DNA from: Mesorhizobium sp. CU3
Lineage (GTDB): Bacteria; Pseudomonadota; Alphaproteobacteria; Rhizobiales; Rhizobiaceae
Assembly (NCBI RefSeq): GCF_006442965.1
Contig: NZ_VFWX01000001.1
Span: 434,001 to 498,000 of the forward strand
Reading direction: 5' to 3'
Length of the DNA: 64,000 bases
The translations under genes and the position numbers were made by a program. The notes under the pieces are model-generated. The model was not told where the DNA came from. It ran no database searches and was given only the letters and a program-made list of their open reading frames with translations. This document shows positions 60,883 to 64,000 of the stretch, piece after piece. How positions within the stretch are numbered: position 1 is the stretch's first letter; every line of letters starts with the position of its first letter.

Positions 60883-63078
60883 TTACTCCACGCCGAAGGT
60901 CGATTTGGCATCGACATCCCAGAAGGCCGAAAAATCCCTGGTGAAGCGCGCCGAAAGCTTGATCGCGCTGGCATACATCTTCTTCACCTCGGGCGCGAAA
61001 TCTGCCGCCTTGACCCGCTCTCGCTCCTTGGCCACCCACTCCGAGACCGGCCTGGCGCGGGCCAGGCGCTGCGCCCGCATCTCGACGCGGTGGCGTTTTG
61101 TGGCGTCCAGATTGGCGACAGGGAAGCCCTCTTCGTCCTCGTCGAGCACGATACCGAAGATGCCTTGCGCCGCTTCCCTGGTGAGAAAACCGTTCTCGAC
61201 GTCCCAGGCAGTCTTGACCGGGTCGCGCTCCAGCACGTCGCCATAGCCGCCGCCGCCATTGTAGGAATGGGTGAAGACGTCGCCGGTCTTGTGCGGCGCG
61301 GTGATGTAGGGGCCTTCCACGGTCACGTGCTTGCCCTCGAGCCGCACCTCCAGCTCCGAGCGATACGGATTGGTGCCGGTGTGGTGCGCCAGGGGCGCGC
61401 CTTTCTCGGCGAGCTCGAAGATGTTGGTGTCGCGCACCGCGCGGTGCTTCTGGCAGGTCGGCGCGGGATAGCCGCCGCAAAGACCGCCATTGTCGAAGAC
61501 GCGGGACGAATGCTCCGACGTCACCAGCCTGAGATGATCGGTCTTGGAGACCAGCCAGGTCGAGAGAAAAGCGCAGCCGCCGCGATATTTGCCGGCGCCG
61601 CCGGAATTGGGAACGATCGACCGGCCGATATAGAGCATCGGCATGTTCTGTTCCCAAATCTCGATGTTGCCCATGTCGGATTCCGGGTTCCAGCCGACAT
61701 AAGCGGTGTCGAGACCGTCTTTGATGGCGATGGCGCCAGAGCCCGCCGCCGCGCATTCGAAATGCGCCATGCCGAACAGAGTGCCGTACTGGCTGGTGCC
61801 GCCCATCTCGATCATCGGGCTGTTGACCTGGCCGACGAAGGCTTCCTCGACGAAGCCGCGGGCGACGAGGGAGCGTGCCAGAAGCCGTTGGAACACGCCG
61901 TAGGCCGGCAAGAGCAGTGCCCATGACGTCGCAGTCGCAGCCATTTCGCTGTCGGGATTCGTCCAGGTACCCTTTGGCAGTTTCAACTCGGTCGCCATCC
62001 AGGCGCCGTCGTTGACGAACCCCTCGAAGTTCATGGTCTGGGTCAGCGTCACGAACATGCCGCCATCCATGCCGGCCGGCGTGCAATTCATCGAATGGTA
62101 GCCCCAGGGCTGGGTGCCCTCGAAGTCCATGATGATTTTGCCGTCGGACGTGATCTGCATCTCGATCGGCATGTTGTAGAGCCAGTCGGGATCGCCGAGC
62201 GGCTGGTAGCCTGGCTTGCCGGCGGTGACATGGCCATAGAACGTATGGCCGCGATAGATGCCGGGCACGGTGAGTTGGCGCGCTCGTGCAAGTTGGGCGC
62301 GGCGGCCTTCCTCGATGAACTCCTTCGACACCTGCATCCAATAGTCGAGGCCGATCTCGTCGATCAGCGCCTTGACGCTCTCGCGCATGTCGATGCACGA
62401 CGCCACCTTGGCCTTTTCGTCGAGGACCCAGTAGATCGGCATCCGGAGATTGCGCTCGCAGCGGATGACATAGTCGCGGCGCAGCTCGTCGTTCTGGCCG
62501 ACCTTTTCGGCGCAGACGAACAGGCCCTCGGTGAACCGCTCCTGGGCAAGAGCCACGTCGCCGCCGGGAGTAATGCCGCCGGCCTCGAGCTCGTGGCAGA
62601 CAGCGCCGGCCCAGCCGACCAGCTTGCCGGAGTGGAAGATCGGCATGACGTCCATCACGTCGGGCACCTGCACCGTGCCGATGAAGGCGTCGTTGTTGGC
62701 GAAGATGTCACCGTCGTTGATCTGTGGATTCTCCTCGTAGCCGTTGCGGATCATCCATTTGATGAAGCGGCTCATCGTGTGCACATGCACCATGATGCCG
62801 TTGGAAAGCGCGATCGCATCGCCTTCCGGCGTGTAGATGGCGACGACCATTTCGCCGACCTCGCGCACGCCTGGCGAGGCCGAGATACGGCGGGCCATTT
62901 CGCGCGCCGAGACGCAATAGGCGCGCAGCTTGGTGTGCAGCGTCTCGAATTTCAGCGGGTCCTGGTTGCGCAGCGAAAGTTCCGTGATGCCGTCATAGCA
63001 GCCGGTCCCTTCCATCAGCCGCTCGGATTCGATCAGCCTTTCGCGGATGCGCAGCGCAGAGGCGGGTTTGTCCAGCAT
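60883..63078 (-). CDS. acxB: Acetone carboxylase, alpha subunit (HyuB-type)
   Basis: Large hydantoinase B-type subunit, 731 residues. Blocks such as HTKLRAYCVSAREMARRIS, GDAIALSNGIMVHVHTMSRF, FANNDAFIGTVQVPDVMDVMP and GGCAFLSTWLVSKTDHLRL follow the family order. ATG 63078 has GAAGGG upstream; an in-frame ATG 45 bases earlier overlaps acxA. The gene lies 14 bases beyond acxA and 7 bases before acxC, so the three form one operon. Confidence 0.9.
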   Translation of the reverse strand: MLDKPASALRIRERLIESERLMEGTGCYDGITELSLRNQDPLKFETLHTKLRAYCVSAREMARRISASPGVREVGEMVVAIYTPEGDAIALSNGIMVHVHTMSRFIKWMIRNGYEENPQINDGDIFANNDAFIGTVQVPDVMDVMPIFHSGKLVGWAGAVCHELEAGGITPGGDVALAQERFTEGLFVCAEKVGQNDELRRDYVIRCERNLRMPIYWVLDEKAKVASCIDMRESVKALIDEIGLDYWMQVSKEFIEEGRRAQLARARQLTVPGIYRGHTFYGHVTAGKPGYQPLGDPDWLYNMPIEMQITSDGKIIMDFEGTQPWGYHSMNCTPAGMDGGMFVTLTQTMNFEGFVNDGAWMATELKLPKGTWTNPDSEMAATATSWALLLPAYGVFQRLLARSLVARGFVEEAFVGQVNSPMIEMGGTSQYGTLFGMAHFECAAAGSGAIAIKDGLDTAYVGWNPESDMGNIEIWEQNMPMLYIGRSIVPNSGGAGKYRGGCAFLSTWLVSKTDHLRLVTSEHSSRVFDNGGLCGGYPAPTCQKHRAVRDTNIFELAEKGAPLAHHTGTNPYRSELEVRLEGKHVTVEGPYITAPHKTGDVFTHSYNGGGGYGDVLERDPVKTAWDVENGFLTREAAQGIFGIVLDEDEEGFPVANLDATKRHRVEMRAQRLARARPVSEWVAKERERVKAADFAPEVKKMYASAIKLSARFTRDFSAFWDVDAKSTFGVE

Positions 63079-63092
63079 GGCGTTCGCCCTTC

Positions 63093-64000
63093 TCAAGCGT
63101 GGGTGTAGTGCAGCAGCGTCCATTCATCGACATGGACACGGTCTTGCGGGTGGACGACGAGCGTGGTGGCGGGATGTTCGATGATGGCCGGACCGGTCAC
63201 CTCGTGGCCGGGCTGCAAAAGGTCCATCTCGTAGAGATCGGCCTTATGCCAGCGCCCGCCGATATAGGCCTCGCGCACACCCTTGTGGGCGGATGCCGGA
63301 TCGGACTTGCCCATGGGACGCTTGACCAGTATCGGCTTCACCTTGTCGGCGGTGGCGATGACGCCGAGCTCGGTGATCGAATAGCCGGCCTCGCCATAGC
63401 GCGAGACGCGATGGTTGACCTTGGCGTAGACCGCTTCGAACTCGGCGATCACCTTGCGCATGTCGTCGGCGGAATTGACGGCCGACAGTGGCGCCATCAC
63501 CTCGACGTCCTCGAGCTGGCCCGTATAGCGCATCATCAGGAACGGCACGGTCTTGATCTTGTCGCGGGCATGGCCGTCGGCGATCATCTCGTCGACCGCA
63601 GCCCTGGTGAGATCGTCCCAGACATTGGTGACCTTCCTCCCGAAGGCGGCCAGCTCGTCGTCGCTGGCGCGTGCGCCGATGTCGTGCTGCGTCGACACGG
63701 AATGGCGGCGCATGAAATCGGCGGTGGTGCAGCCGAAGGCCGAGAAGGCGGCGGCGAACTGGAAGGTGATGATGTCCTTGAAGCCGATGCCGCGCGAGCA
63801 GCCAGCGAGGTGAAGCGGCCCAGAGCCGCCATAGGAAAGCAGCGTGAATTCCGATGGATGGATGCCCTGGCCTGAGATGACGCGGCGCAGCGCGTTGTTG
63901 GCGTCGGCTTCCAGCATCTCGATCATGCCTTCGGCTGCTTCCTCGACGCCGACGCCGAGCACGCGGGCGCATTTTTCCTCGAAAGCCTGCCGCGCTTTCT
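63093..64000 (-). CDS. acxA: Acetone carboxylase, beta subunit (HyuA-type), C-terminal part
   Basis: ATP-binding hydantoinase A-type subunit, which phosphorylates the substrate. The frame is open to the window edge; about 300 C-terminal residues are visible. They include YGGSGPLHLAGCSRGIG, the family's nucleotide/phosphate-binding block, and the end of the protein (PAIIEHPATTLVVHPQDRVHVDEW). The first base of the gene lies outside the window. Confidence 0.9.
   Translation of the reverse strand, partial: KARQAFEEKCARVLGVGVEEAAEGMIEMLEADANNALRRVISGQGIHPSEFTLLSYGGSGPLHLAGCSRGIGFKDIITFQFAAAFSAFGCTTADFMRRHSVSTQHDIGARASDDELAAFGRKVTNVWDDLTRAAVDEMIADGHARDKIKTVPFLMMRYTGQLEDVEVMAPLSAVNSADDMRKVIAEFEAVYAKVNHRVSRYGEAGYSITELGVIATADKVKPILVKRPMGKSDPASAHKGVREAYIGGRWHKADLYEMDLLQPGHEVTGPAIIEHPATTLVVHPQDRVHVDEWTLLHYTHA

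Overview
The window is a high-GC chromosomal segment from a member of the Rhizobiales, most likely Mesorhizobium. The evidence is a redox regulator pair of the ActSR/RegBA type, a succinoglycan-type exo locus in the order exoP-N-O-M-A-L...exoX-Y-F-Q, an acetone carboxylase operon, and several families of short palindromic repeats of the kind scattered through rhizobial intergenic DNA. I saw no rRNA, tRNA or CRISPR array. Genus and all gene names come from reading the translations by eye; no database search was run.

Layout. 1-7.1 kb: the start of nhaA, actR/actS, the helicase gene hrpB, a DMT-family transporter and a PIG-L deacetylase. 7.2-19.3 kb: one long plus-strand catabolic operon. It holds a sugar-type ABC importer (binding protein, two permeases, a small membrane protein, two ATPases), then a fused dihydroxyacetone kinase, then a complete PEP-dependent chain in separate genes (DhaL, DhaM/EIIA, HPr, EI, a DhaK) with a small HTH-like protein. 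Imported substrate is probably phosphorylated as dihydroxyacetone or a related triose.

19.4-23.4 kb: a compact RiPP-like locus. It has a 32-residue precursor with a YxxP leader, a PqqD-like recognition protein, a B2-type leader peptidase and an HPr-kinase-like protein. A convergent nucleotidyltransferase gene and a formyltransferase gene adjoin it. It has no asparagine-synthetase-like cyclase, and the predicted core has no Asp or Glu, so it cannot make a classical lasso peptide. This is the most unusual system in the window.

23.5-27.9 kb: a tiny membrane peptide, prpE, an ExoZ-like acyltransferase and a metallophosphatase. 28-59.2 kb: the exopolysaccharide locus. exoLAMONP run leftward and exoT diverges. 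These are followed by a phosphoribosyltransferase-HAD fusion, further glycosyltransferases, a GMC oxidoreductase with a small exported partner, UDP-glucose dehydrogenase, exoK, an ExoU-like transferase, and finally exoX, exoY, exoF and exoQ. A full lasso-peptide cluster (48.4-54.5 kb) is embedded between the exoU-like gene and exoX: precursor, recognition protein, B2 peptidase, cyclase, HPr-kinase-like tailoring kinase and ABC exporter, with a nucleotidyltransferase gene alongside. A palindrome of the form TGCTGC-N3-GCAGCA recurs upstream of several exo genes and of the lasso precursor, suggesting one shared regulator. 59.4-64 kb: an SDR dehydrogenase and acxC, acxB and part of acxA.
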